Notes: generated from the letters alone by a model not told the origin. 64,000 nt of DNA from Acinetobacter johnsonii CIP 64.6 (GCF_000368045.1 NZ_KB849235.1:192836-256835), one strand, 5' to 3'; counted from the first letter of the stretch, positions 8,182-15,840 are shown. Numbers and translations are program-made.

Positions 8182-8660
8182 AAAAGTTAGAAATTATTTT
8201 TACAGTAATTTTAGTGATTACCATTATTTGGGGAATACAGTGGATGTTTCATGGTTTTCCAGTAAAACCTTCAAATATTAGTAATTCGAAACCTACTGGG
8301 GATATAGTTTCCAATCTGAATGAGTTCTTAAATGATCCTGCTTTATCACAAATAATAGAAAGCTGTGTCCCTCTTTATAATGCTGATTTCAGAAAACGAA
8401 ATCCTCAAGAAAAAAAACTACCAGATTTAATTACAACTTATGATTTTAGTAAAAATCAATTAATTAAAACCAACTATCGTACAAAAAAGCATGAGGCTAA
8501 CTTATCAAATATAAATACTATTAATGAGTTCTTTAATGTATTAGATAGTCCAATGAGCGACCCCACAATACTACAACAATGTTTTGGAAATTATGGTTAC
8601 ACACTTGATGACATGAGAAGAATTAAGAAAAAATTTAGCAATTTTGTAAACTCTAATTAA
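8178..8660 (+). CDS. Membrane-anchored protein of unknown function
   Basis: 160 residues: one N-terminal hydrophobic segment (about 5-24, IIFTVILVITIIWGIQWMF) followed by a hydrophilic, Asn-rich domain with two cysteines (SCVPLY, QCFGNYG). No lipobox, so it is probably anchored with the domain in the periplasm. Third gene of the int operon with 4-base overlap to the gene before. Function unknown. Confidence 0.6.
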   Translation: MKKLEIIFTVILVITIIWGIQWMFHGFPVKPSNISNSKPTGDIVSNLNEFLNDPALSQIIESCVPLYNADFRKRNPQEKKLPDLITTYDFSKNQLIKTNYRTKKHEANLSNINTINEFFNVLDSPMSDPTILQQCFGNYGYTLDDMRRIKKKFSNFVNSN

Positions 8661-8690
8661 TTACATATTTAATATAGTAGCGCTTATATG

Positions 8691-8716
8691 AAAGCCCTAA
8701 CTTGGAGGGCTCTTCA
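8691..8716. terminator. Stem-loop between convergent genes
   Basis: Stem AGCCCT/AGGGCT with a seven-base loop (8695-8713) between the stops at 8660 and 8739; it could serve either strand. Flanking T-runs are weak. Confidence 0.45.
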
Positions 8717-8738
8717 ATTATTACAGTGCGGTAGAAAA

Positions 8739-8996
8739 TTATTTCTTAAAGTATGCCCTACACCCTTTAATAAACATTTCATTAATATTCATTTCAGGGT
8801 GATTCTTCTCATCATCACATTGATCAGCCAACTTGAGGTTGTTATCACGTGCGTATTGATAGCCCGAATACTCTTCAGTGCCTTCCTTGAAGCCTCCAAG
8901 CGTGTCAGGTCTCATTTGATACTGGAAAAAGATGAAGGCAGCTATGCCGATGACTGCAAGTATTCCATTGACGATCCTAAATTGTTTTGAAATCAT
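8739..8996 (-). CDS. Small membrane-anchored protein, unknown function
   Basis: 85 residues with an N-terminal transmembrane segment (about 8-25, VNGILAVIGIAAFIFF) and a soluble acidic tail containing a Cys pair (QCDDEKNH and KGCRAYF). The C-terminal pattern QC..E......N....F..GC...F suggests a disulfide in the periplasm. The opposite-strand frame in the same place is low-complexity and judged a shadow. No family recognised. Confidence 0.55.
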   Translation of the reverse strand: MISKQFRIVNGILAVIGIAAFIFFQYQMRPDTLGGFKEGTEEYSGYQYARDNNLKLADQCDDEKNHPEMNINEMFIKGCRAYFKK

Positions 8997-9129
8997 TTTT
9001 ATTCTTAGTTTGGTTGTTATTTAAGCAGTGATCATAAAGAATAAAAAGGAATAAGTCTATGTGTGCAAACTTATAAAAATTGGGAAGTGAAATATAATAA
9101 CAAATATGTATATGAGTTATGAAGAGGCA

Positions 9130-9169
9130 ACAAAAAACCATGACAGAGGGAGTGATATGTCATGGTTTC
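9130..9169 (-). terminator. Terminator of the small-gene operon 9203-9915
   Basis: Plus-strand arms AAACCATGAC and GTCATGGTTT enclose a 13-base loop; on the minus strand the stem is followed by TTTTT. Located about 35 bases after the 9203 stop. Confidence 0.7.
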
Positions 9170-9202
9170 ATTATTCTATTGATTCTTGAAAATAAGAGCT
9201 TT

Positions 9203-9448
9203 TTAAGGGCTACAAATTTCGAAGATGGACTTTATAATTTTTACATGCAGCACAAAAATAATTCTAAAAACAATAAAAAAGTTTAAAATAGTCAAAATAG
9301 TATCAACAACATCATTGTGTATGATACTAGTTAAAATAATAGATATACATAAAACAAAAAACCAAATATATGATTTTAAAATGTAAAAAACAGCTTTCAT
9401 ATATTTCAAATCAAATAAAAAATTCAAATTTTCTTTGTTCATAACCAT
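9203..9448 (-). CDS. Small membrane protein, unknown function
   Basis: 81 residues, nearly all hydrophobic, with two predicted membrane segments (about 15-42 and 48-70). The start codon overlaps the stop of the gene before it by one base (TAATG), suggesting coupling. An internal ATG two codons later is also possible. No family recognised. Could be an inner-membrane partner of the two small soluble proteins encoded upstream. Confidence 0.45.
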   Translation of the reverse strand: MVMNKENLNFLFDLKYMKAVFYILKSYIWFFVLCISIILTSIIHNDVVDTILTILNFFIVFRIIFVLHVKIIKSIFEICSP

Positions 9449-9645
9449 TAAATTAACTTAAAAATCTTACTACTTTCAAGGCTCTGAAAAAACATTTCAA
9501 AACTAGGGCGAATATCCTCACCTTCAAAAGTAATATATTTTAAATTTGAGTGATCTTGTAGGTCTACAATAGACTTATCAACTGTTGCTAGAATATTATA
9601 TTCAGTACCAAATTGATCTTTTACTGTGACTTCTTTTTTTAACAT
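9448..9645 (-). CDS. Small soluble protein, paralogue of the next gene upstream
   Basis: 65 residues, no membrane segment. Shares layout with the 75-residue product of 9688-9915: MLK start, GTE at residue ~15, an LK.I...G block in the middle and a terminal MFF..L.....FKL motif. This suggests ancient tandem duplication. Function unknown; possibly DNA- or phage-protein-binding. Confidence 0.5.
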   Translation of the reverse strand: MLKKEVTVKDQFGTEYNILATVDKSIVDLQDHSNLKYITFEGEDIRPSFEMFFQSLESSKIFKLI

Positions 9646-9687
9646 AGATGAATCCTTAATTTAAATTATTTAGAAATTATAACTTGA

Positions 9688-9915
9688 TTAAATTACTTTA
9701 TAATTTAACTTAAACATCTGATTTAAAGACGTATAAAAAGTTCTTCCATCTAGGTTCAAATCAACTTCTTTACCTGATTGAAGAAGTATTCGCTTACCCA
9801 CTTCTATAGTTTTTAACCCATTACGAGTATTTTGTATTTTATTTAAAGGGATGAGCGACACTATAATTTCTGTACCATTTTTTGATTTTGCAATTAAATC
9901 ATTTATTTTTAACAA
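9688..9915 (-). CDS. Small soluble protein of unknown function
   Basis: 75 residues, basic, beta-rich in appearance. First gene of a three-gene minus-strand operon (9915 to 9203). Motifs shared with its neighbour: MLK, GTE, GLKTIEVGK and the ending SLNQMFKL. I recognise no family. It lies just beyond the terminator of the cold-shock gene, so it has its own promoter or depends on readthrough. Confidence 0.5.
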   Translation of the reverse strand: MLKINDLIAKSKNGTEIIVSLIPLNKIQNTRNGLKTIEVGKRILLQSGKEVDLNLDGRTFYTSLNQMFKLNYKVI

Positions 9916-9976
9916 CTTGTATCCTATTTCTGAAGGTTTTCTCGATTTGAAAAAACTTTAAAACTAATTTTCAATT

Positions 9977-10004
9977 TATAAAAAGCACTGTTTAGTGCTT
10001 TTTA
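9977..10004 (-). terminator. Terminator after the cold-shock gene
   Basis: Stem AAAAGCACT/AGTGCTTTT with a short GTTT-centred loop; T-rich on both strands. Sits 18 bases beyond the csp stop. Confidence 0.8.
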
Positions 10005-10021
10005 TTACTGTCAATTATTGC

Positions 10022-10237
10022 TTAGATAGCAACAATATTTACAGCATTTGGTCCTTTTTGACCTTGAGCTACACTAAACTCAACCATTTGGCCTTCAAAC
10101 AGTGTTTTGAAACCTGAATTAGCAATTTCGCTAAAATGGGCAAAAACATCTGGACCTGATTCTTGCTGGATAAAACCGAAACCTTTAGTTTCGTTGAACC
10201 ATTTTACAGTACCTTTAACAACATTCGAGTTTGACAT
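10022..10237 (-). CDS. CspA-family cold-shock protein
   Basis: 71 residues, full family length. A five-stranded OB-fold RNA chaperone with RNP1 KGFGFI (about 18-23) and RNP2 VFAHF (31-35); the usual VFVHF is altered at one position. Such proteins melt RNA secondary structure in cold or stress. Being within the island it is cargo, probably extra to the host's own csp genes. A long untranslated leader (see promoter at 10406-10433) is typical for cold-inducible csp genes. Confidence 0.95.
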   Translation of the reverse strand: MSNSNVVKGTVKWFNETKGFGFIQQESGPDVFAHFSEIANSGFKTLFEGQMVEFSVAQGQKGPNAVNIVAI

Positions 10238-10405
10238 AATAAATCCTACTGATTTTTTAATAATTGTGAGTCATTTGATTGACTGTTTATAACTTTGAAA
10301 ATAATAAATTTTGAGACTTAAAATCTGAAAAAACGAAGGATTATGACTAAAACTGCGATACTTAAAGAAGATTTACTGAAACAAGACTTTTTTCTAGTTA
10401 ACTTA

Positions 10406-10433
10406 ACTATACACTAAAAATTAATTTAATCAA
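10406..10433 (-). promoter_or_regulatory. Candidate csp promoter with long leader
   Basis: Minus-strand TTGATT (10428-10433), 16-base spacer, TATAGT (10406-10411). Transcription from here would give a leader of about 160 bases before the csp start, like the structured leaders of cspA genes. Confidence 0.45.
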
Positions 10434-10557
10434 GTTTTCTTATATATATATTTATCCACCTTATGTATTTTTAATTTTTACAATAAAATTAGTCCTTTAT
10501 TGTAAATACACTAGGATATTGTTACCCTGAAGCTCAGTAATATTGATTAACTAGTGA

Positions 10558-10680
10558 ATGCGATTTTATAACTCTGTAATAATAATTCTAGTTTTTTTAG
10601 TTTCGGGAATGATGATTTTTTCCCATATACAAAGCTCCTACCACCCTGCAAACTTTATTACTGCATCTATTGATAAGTAA
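10558..10680 (+). CDS. Possible small membrane peptide, 40 residues
   Basis: An ATG-to-TAA frame encodes a peptide with a strong hydrophobic stretch (VIIILVFLVSGMMIF, residues 7-21) and a polar tail ending ITASIDK. It sits in the otherwise empty 650-base gap between csp and the amidase gene and is followed about 90 bases later by a terminator-like hairpin on the same strand. The ribosome site is weak, so this is a candidate only. Confidence 0.3.
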   Translation: MRFYNSVIIILVFLVSGMMIFSHIQSSYHPANFITASIDK

Positions 10681-10772
10681 TTAAATTCAAAATCAATCAG
10701 ATGCTTAAACACTTTTAGTCGTATCAATATATTAATTATGAACGCTTATCCCCTCACGATAAAACTTATACC

Positions 10773-10805
10773 AAAGCCCTCATTTAGATAGAGAGCTTTT
10801 TCAAT
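10773..10805 (+). terminator. Terminator-like hairpin
   Basis: Arms AAAGCCCTC and GAGAGCTTT around a nine-base loop, then TTC. One mismatch. Possibly ends the small peptide transcript; the remaining gap to 10892 holds a second stem CTGTGCA/TGCACAG (about 10855-10880) behind the amidase gene. Confidence 0.45.
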
Positions 10806-10892
10806 ACACACTGCACACAAACAATGACATGCACCTTTGTCGAAATCGAATGCGCTGTGCAGCCTGAAAGCAGGATGCACAGTATTAATAAA

Positions 10893-11669
10893 TTAAATAC
10901 CCTTTTCATAATCAATTAAAACTTTGGCCACTGCTTTTGCAGCAGTCCAATATTTCGCATTGAATTGGGCAAGCTCTTCATCATTAGAGATGAAGCCTAG
11001 CTCCACGATCAAGCCACCAGCATTCACAAAACCTAATTTTCCTCGTGCTGACTGGGTTTGATCAATCCAACCATCATCGCCACGTAAACGACTTCCAAAC
11101 ACTCCTGCTACAGCCTGAGACAGCTTTTGTGCAAGTATCTTGCTTTGTGGCAAAGCAATCGTTTCAATCCCATTGGCTTGTTTAGATGTTGCAGCATTCA
11201 TATGAAACTCAACTGCAATAGATGCCCCCTTAGCCAAGGCAATTGCATTGTTCAGAGGTAGATTAATTGCCCCTGTACCATCTGTCTTGATTGCGACACC
11301 CGCTGACAAAAGATAATGTGCTACAGCATTTCGAAAATTTCGAACCAATTCCGCTTCTTTGTATTTACCATTCACTGCACCAGGATCAGTATTGCTGTGC
11401 CCTGCTGTGACCGTGACAAAGGGTTGAATCTCAGTGTGTAATTCAGGCTGCTTTTTCAGTCGAGCAAGCACCATTGCTACACCGACAAATATACCCACCC
11501 ATTCAGCAACGTTTTCAGGAATCTTGTTTTTCAACTCTTGTGGAATCACCTCCCAGACACTTAAAAACTGTTCTGAGAATAAAATCAGGGCATAAAAAAA
11601 AGCGCTTAATGCGCCTACTTGTACCGACTTGAGTTTCCAAGCCTGTTTCCAGTTATCAATCAATTTCAT
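10893..11669 (-). CDS. Phage lysis protein: holin-like N-terminus fused to amidase
   Basis: 258 residues. Residues 1-72 hold two hydrophobic segments (17-32 and 56-70) in the style of Acinetobacter phage holin-like proteins. Residues 84-255 form an Amidase_3 N-acetylmuramoyl-L-alanine amidase with zinc-ligand candidates His91 (TAGHSNTDPGA), Glu105/107, His156 (VEFHMNA) and catalytic Glu223 (VELGFISN). It would cut the stem peptide from glycan in peptidoglycan at the end of the phage cycle; the membrane part would tether or export it. The start overlaps the preceding gene's stop by four bases (ATGA). Confidence 0.85.
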   Translation of the reverse strand: MKLIDNWKQAWKLKSVQVGALSAFFYALILFSEQFLSVWEVIPQELKNKIPENVAEWVGIFVGVAMVLARLKKQPELHTEIQPFVTVTAGHSNTDPGAVNGKYKEAELVRNFRNAVAHYLLSAGVAIKTDGTGAINLPLNNAIALAKGASIAVEFHMNAATSKQANGIETIALPQSKILAQKLSQAVAGVFGSRLRGDDGWIDQTQSARGKLGFVNAGGLIVELGFISNDEELAQFNAKYWTAAKAVAKVLIDYEKGI

Positions 11670-12223
11670 TTTTCCTCTCTCATGTTTTGTTCATAAAGTT
11701 TATTGCGGACTTCTTCAACCGTTCTTAAGAGTTGATCAGATTGTTTTTCAAGAACCTGAATACTCTGGGCGTTGGTCGTGGCTTGAGTATTTACTGTGTC
11801 TGTTTTGCTCGTCTGAGTATTCCAAGCGACTACAAACAGACCTGCTAAGAAAATGCCGCCAAAGCGCACAAGATTAGTAATGCTGTCGATTTTGGTTTTA
11901 CTTTCGTGCAGCTCTCTGATCTGTGAGTCCACCTCCTTAAATCTTGGCTCAACTTCATTCCTGAGCTGCTTAATCTCACTTTTGAAGTTTGACTTAGCTC
12001 GGTCTAAATCTTCTTGCAGATTGTCACGAGTCTGAGTTAAGTCATTTCGTGTCTGTTGATGCTCCTTATTGAGCTGCTCCAACTGCATATTCATACGGTC
12101 GAGCTTTTGGGGCATTTCAGCTAACTTATCCATGTTTTTGGATATGTCATTAATCTTGTCTGAGATGGCAAGAAGCTGCCCTGCAGTCGCTACTGGTGGA
12201 TCAGATGAGTAGTCATTTGGCAT
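11666..12223 (-). CDS. Coiled-coil membrane protein in the lysis operon
   Basis: 185 residues. A long coiled coil with heptad-like Leu/Ile spacing covers about residues 20-110, then one transmembrane segment (about 121-136, FGGIFLAGLFVVAWN), then a short second helix region. No enzyme motif. Coupled to the amidase gene by a 4-base overlap. The arrangement resembles lysis accessory or spanin-like roles, but the sequence does not prove this. Confidence 0.6.
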   Translation of the reverse strand: MPNDYSSDPPVATAGQLLAISDKINDISKNMDKLAEMPQKLDRMNMQLEQLNKEHQQTRNDLTQTRDNLQEDLDRAKSNFKSEIKQLRNEVEPRFKEVDSQIRELHESKTKIDSITNLVRFGGIFLAGLFVVAWNTQTSKTDTVNTQATTNAQSIQVLEKQSDQLLRTVEEVRNKLYEQNMREEK

Positions 12224-12300
12224 TGCGCCCCCTAATTTCTGGCAATAAAAAAGCGCCTTGCGAAACAGTGTTTCTCAGAGCGCCATATACTTTTCTAAAC

Positions 12301-12540
12301 TTAAACTTCTATTTGAATCACTTCACCCAATGGTGCGAGTCGTTTAATCTCACCATCAGATACGAATACAGATGCTCCTAAGTTATAGCGGGTTGAGCTG
12401 GTGACCAGATTTAAGCCTGATCCACCTATTACCAACACTTTGTAGTTGGGATGGTCCACACTGGTAATAGTTCCTACAAACTCTGCAGCCGTAGGAAGCA
12501 AATCAATTAAACGCTGTAATGCATTACTCACGATTGACAC
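12301..12540 (-). CDS. Small phage protein of unknown function
   Basis: 79 residues, beta-rich, no cysteines or membrane segment. GTG start at 12540 overlaps the last codons of an upstream gene fragment whose stop is at 12524, typical of packed phage operons. Sequence FVGTITSVDHPNYKVLVIGGSG suggests a small beta-barrel structural protein, by impression only. Confidence 0.5.
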   Translation of the reverse strand: MSIVSNALQRLIDLLPTAAEFVGTITSVDHPNYKVLVIGGSGLNLVTSSTRYNLGASVFVSDGEIKRLAPLGEVIQIEV

Positions 12541-12589
12541 GCTCCACTTTCACAGTTTGATTGACGATCGCATGGCTGAACGAGACGCT
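12524..12589 (-). pseudogene. 3' end of a phage gene cut by IS remnant
   Basis: About 20 codons (ending VKVERVNRE) remain of a gene that overlapped the start of the 79-residue gene. The rest is lost at the junction with truncated IS sequence at 12589/12590. Confidence 0.45.
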
Positions 12590-13109
12590 AAAACCCTACA
12601 AATACGAGCAGTTCAGCTTACAACCAATAATGTCAGTGATTCACAGGTGCTTGGTGATTTACTTGATCAGATTCCACAAGATGAGCGGATTGACTCTGTT
12701 TATACCGATGGAGCTTATGACACCAAGCAATGCCGTCAGGTCATTGCAGATCGGCAAGCGCATGCGGTGATTCCACCTAGAAAAAATGCGAAACCATGGA
12801 AAGATACAAAGAGTAGCTCGCTAGAGCGAAATGAATTACTTCGAACAATTAAACGTTTAGGCAGGACACTATGGAAAAAATGGTCAGGCTATCATCGGCG
12901 AAGTTTGGTTGAAACTAAGATGCACTGCATTAAATTATTAGGAGATAAACTCAGCGCAAGGAGTTTTGGTAGCCAAGTCAATGAGATCCATGCACGTGTA
13001 GCAGTCCTTAACAGATTTACGGAATTAGGTCGACCACTTACCCAAGTTACGCCTTAAATTTGGCTCAATTCGGGGCGCTTTGCATTTCAAAACTTTGTGC
13101 AACAAAGCC
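12590..13109 (+). mobile_element. Truncated IS903-group (IS5 family) element
   Basis: Matches bases 16968-17487 of the complete copy, including the 3' half of the transposase gene (stop at 13057) and the right terminal repeat ending CAACAAAGCC. The left 519 bases are absent. The transposase part keeps the second Asp (VYTDGAYD) and the Glu (LVETKMHC) but lacks the first Asp, so it cannot work alone. The frame upstream of 12590 is read in from phage DNA and is not a gene start. Confidence 0.93.
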
Positions 13110-13220
13110 GTTTTTAATCACCCATTCTTTTAATTCCACGGCGGGCGCAATGCGAATTGCTTCTTCTTCCTCAGCCTGATCAATAAGATCCGTCGGTGGG
13201 AATGGTCTGATTTGTTCCAT
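13110..13220 (-). pseudogene. 5' fragment of a phage metallopeptidase-like gene
   Basis: About 36 codons from ATG 13220, with IRPFPP, QAEEEAIRIAPA and ELKEWVI, resemble the N-terminus of phage-encoded putative metallopeptidases. The frame then runs into the IS right end and stops. It overlaps the upstream nuclease-like gene by 41 bases, as expected for a phage operon. Family call is by resemblance of the start only. Confidence 0.4.
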
Positions 13221-13617
13221 CTTCTATTCTCTCTAACTGCGACTTAATCCAACGAATCACACTACCCGACTCAATTGCATGTGGCTCAAAACGTTGAATC
13301 TTGTAACCCATATCTTCAGCTAGATCATACTTATTAAATGCATTTGCTATCTTTTTTCCACCACGCCCGACAGCCCAAGGACTTCCCGCTATTTCAATGA
13401 GAAGTCGCAACTTCACAATATAAAAATCAAATCGCCAGTTTTTAGTGGATTCAAATTGAAATCTACGCTCATAGCCAATTAAATGTTCTTCTAATTCTTG
13501 GAATAGCGCTTCCTCAGCTTCTAAGTATTTTTCTTTTGCCTTTGGTAAAGGTTTAGAGCGTGGTTTGGTTTTAGGTGGGCGCTTTTTGGTTTTCCAGAAG
13601 TAGTCGTCTGCATTCAT
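13180..13617 (-). CDS. PD-(D/E)XK-like phage nuclease
   Basis: 145 residues. Basic, Pro/Lys-rich N-terminus (1-30), then a helix and a core with WRFDFYIVKLRLLIEIAG (about 61-78), matching the D-x(n)-E-x-(K/A) layout of small restriction-like endonucleases found in phages, followed by GRGGKKIANAF, KYDLAEDMGYKIQRF. The lysine normally in ExK is replaced by Ala here, as in several related proteins. Probably a DNA-processing nuclease, perhaps linked to packaging or recombination. Confidence 0.6.
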   Translation of the reverse strand: MNADDYFWKTKKRPPKTKPRSKPLPKAKEKYLEAEEALFQELEEHLIGYERRFQFESTKNWRFDFYIVKLRLLIEIAGSPWAVGRGGKKIANAFNKYDLAEDMGYKIQRFEPHAIESGSVIRWIKSQLERIEDGTNQTIPTDGSY

Positions 13618-13629
13618 ATATTGCGCCCA

Positions 13630-13656
13630 TTAAAAAACCACCCGAAGGTGGTTTAA
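13630..13656 (-). terminator. Terminator between cargo cassette and phage operon
   Basis: Perfect stem AAACCACC/GGTGGTTT with a CGAA tetraloop (13636-13655) flanked by A/T runs, between genes at 13617 and 13683. On the minus strand the stem is followed by T's (plus AAAAAA at 13630), so it ends the cassette 15584-13683. Confidence 0.75.
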
Positions 13657-13682
13657 AGTTTATGACTCAAATTCTATACTAG

Positions 13683-14246
13683 TTAAAAATGTATTTTTAA
13701 CTGCTTTTCTAATTCAGATGAAATTCGCTTACTTGAATGAATTGCATCATCAATTAGTAAATCTTTCCTTTTTGGGTCAATAATCATACTCGGGTTTTCA
13801 ATAACTGTATCGAAAGTGATTGACTCATGGTATTCAGAATAATACTTATTTAGGTTTTTTTTAATATTTTTGACGAAACTAGAAGTTTTAAAGACCGAAG
13901 TGATTGGGCCTCCACATGGAAAATTATCTATTTCAACCTTAATGAAAGTTAAATATAAAGAAACCTTTTTCCGATCCTTTTCGAGCTCAACCTTGCCTTT
14001 GGGTTCATCTAAGTCATGCAACATCGAATCAATAAATTTCTCATTATTTTTTATAATAAGATCATTAATGGACTTGATTGATTTCATAAGCATCATCTTA
14101 TGCTGTCTAAAAATAAAGAAATAAAGACTTGAGATAGCTCCCAAAATAGTTACGATAATTCCAATATATTTACTGATATCAATTGCCATCCAATATGATA
14201 AAGCAATTAAAATCAACAAATTAAGAATAGCTAAAATGTTAGTCAT
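13683..14246 (-). CDS. Membrane protein of the ATPase/STAS cassette
   Basis: 187 residues. Two close N-terminal membrane helices (about 5-22 and 27-45), then a cytoplasmic, charged and helical domain of about 140 residues with no recognised fold; motifs include DEPKGKVELEKDRKK and FPCGGPITSVF. The start overlaps the DUF4325 gene by four bases (ATGA), so it is made together with it. In this position it is a candidate membrane effector or sensor of the partner-switch module. Function unknown. Confidence 0.6.
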   Translation of the reverse strand: MTNILAILNLLILIALSYWMAIDISKYIGIIVTILGAISSLYFFIFRQHKMMLMKSIKSINDLIIKNNEKFIDSMLHDLDEPKGKVELEKDRKKVSLYLTFIKVEIDNFPCGGPITSVFKTSSFVKNIKKNLNKYYSEYHESITFDTVIENPSMIIDPKRKDLLIDDAIHSSKRISSELEKQLKIHF

Positions 14247-14578
14247 GCGCGTTTAATATATTGAAAAATTCTATCTTCAATTAACTCTTTAAGCTCAATA
14301 TCTACTAAAATTTTAAGGTGTGATTGAATTAGCTCTTTTTTGATGCCTGCACGAACAAGCCCACCAAAAGCCTCTTCAAGAAATGAAGAGCCCGCCATTG
14401 ATACGTTATTAAAATCAAGAACTAAGATTTGATCAGATTTCTGATTAATGAGATTAGAGAAAAAAGGATATAAAACTTTTTCTCTAAAGGCTTCCCCACT
14501 AAACTCTCCATCCGTCTTTTTACGCCCCATAGGTCTATGATGAAATTCATTCCCTACATCATAAATAACATTTTCCAT
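14243..14578 (-). CDS. DUF4325 STAS-like protein
   Basis: 111 residues from ATG 14578, preferred because AAAGAG lies nine bases upstream; an in-frame start at 14611 would overlap the ATPase gene by 32 bases. Carries the DUF4325 signature: GEAFREKVLYP, then VLDFNNVSMAGSSFLEEAFGG with the Ser-rich loop where STAS anti-anti-sigma factors are phosphorylated. In RsbV/SpoIIAA-type switches such proteins bind a GHKL kinase. Here the likely partner is the product of the gene just upstream. Target unknown. Confidence 0.8.
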   Translation of the reverse strand: MENVIYDVGNEFHHRPMGRKKTDGEFSGEAFREKVLYPFFSNLINQKSDQILVLDFNNVSMAGSSFLEEAFGGLVRAGIKKELIQSHLKILVDIELKELIEDRIFQYIKRA

Positions 14579-14579
14579 T

Positions 14580-15584
14580 TTAGGCATCTCTTTGTAAACT
14601 TTTGTTGGCAAGGTTTAGTGGTAATGACCAAATAACTGTGGTTCCTTGAACTGCTTCTGGATAATCTTTTGGGCCTGCTTCCGAGGACCATGCGCCATTT
14701 CGACTAATAACCATCACCTTGGATCCATCCATATCTTGCTCCACCTGCATGATATCAGTAAAACCCTTACCTCTGTAATCCAGACCTGTTGCAGATTTGT
14801 GCAATTTAGTCGCTAATTCAATCAACTGTGAATCTTTTTTGGATAGATACAGGTCATTTAAGTTCATCATCTTCTCCATCCAAGTAACAGGTACAGTAGA
14901 TGGTATGGTTTTTCCAAGATCAGATAAAACGATATAACAGCTATCACATTCTGGATCTATAGCGAAAAATAGTAGCCATTTTTTATAAGAGTCATTTAAG
15001 TCATAAGCATGGTTAATAACATTTGTTATTGCTTCTGAAATAGCATTATGAAGAATTAATTTACTTTTTTTATCTTTCACAATTTTATCAATGTGGTCTT
15101 CAATTTCATCATATTTCTCATCTAACTCTGCGCTAATTCCTTCAATAATATTCCATCTTTCTACAATTTTTAGTAATTTGGTGGGGCTGTATTCCGCTAC
15201 TTTCATCAGTTTATGAATACCTAATTTAGAAAGCATGGCACGCACAGTCGTAAATGAGGATGAACGCCCCTTTATGTTGAGTTTATTACTTAATTTATCA
15301 AGTTTATGAACAAGATAGATTGCTCCATCAGGATATAGTACCTCAACATTCTTAAAATCAAGAAATATCGGTTTATTTGTAGTATCTCGAATATGAATAT
15401 GTTTAAGAGCCTTTAATAGTTTCGCTCTATATGCTGGATTTGAAATCGAAATGTATTTCGGAAATTTAACAGTTACCTCCTTATCAAAAGAAAGACCTGT
15501 TAATTTTATCTTAATTTTTTTATTTCGATACTTAATATTCAAACGAATTTGTCTGAGAATTAATTTATGACTCGGTTTTCTCAC
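14580..15584 (-). CDS. GHKL-type ATPase with N-terminal STAS-like domain
   Basis: 334 residues. Residues 38-130 look STAS-like (KPIFLDFKNVEVLYPDG, then a Leu-rich helix). Residues 150-325 are a histidine-kinase-like ATPase: N-box LHNAISEAITNVINHA with Glu184, Asn188, Asn191; G1 SDLGKT with Asp222; G2 RGKGFTDI. No phosphoacceptor His domain and no membrane segment, so it resembles RsbW-type serine kinases or MORC/Hsp90-like switches. First gene of the three-gene cassette. Low-GC codon use and terminators on the downstream side mark it as cargo of the island. Substrate unknown. Confidence 0.8.
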   Translation of the reverse strand: MRKPSHKLILRQIRLNIKYRNKKIKIKLTGLSFDKEVTVKFPKYISISNPAYRAKLLKALKHIHIRDTTNKPIFLDFKNVEVLYPDGAIYLVHKLDKLSNKLNIKGRSSSFTTVRAMLSKLGIHKLMKVAEYSPTKLLKIVERWNIIEGISAELDEKYDEIEDHIDKIVKDKKSKLILHNAISEAITNVINHAYDLNDSYKKWLLFFAIDPECDSCYIVLSDLGKTIPSTVPVTWMEKMMNLNDLYLSKKDSQLIELATKLHKSATGLDYRGKGFTDIMQVEQDMDGSKVMVISRNGAWSSEAGPKDYPEAVQGTTVIWSLPLNLANKSLQRDA

Positions 15585-15840
15585 AAATTCTAACTCTTAT
15601 TAACTTCTCAGTAAGATAATATAAATTTTCAAAAAATCAATCATTTAAATGCTTTTTTCATAAAAAACTTAAAATAGAAAAATTTCAATCAAAATTACTC
15701 TTTATTGTGTTTTCATTTCACCTTCCAACCACACAACAAGACTCATCTTCGTCAACTCTAAAAAGTCCAATATCAGTCAGGCTTAACATACTCTTTCAAC
15801 TTAATCATGATGCCGTCAATCGCCAGCAACTCATTACGAG

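Noticed and set aside
8688..8990. 100-residue plus-strand frame across a gap in the island
   Set aside because: The opposite strand has a better protein with a membrane helix and Cys pair; this frame has rare composition and no ribosome site.
12446..13057. 203-residue plus frame that looks like a full transposase gene
   Set aside because: Its first ~48 codons are antisense phage DNA; only the part from 12590 is IS sequence, so it is a fused remnant.
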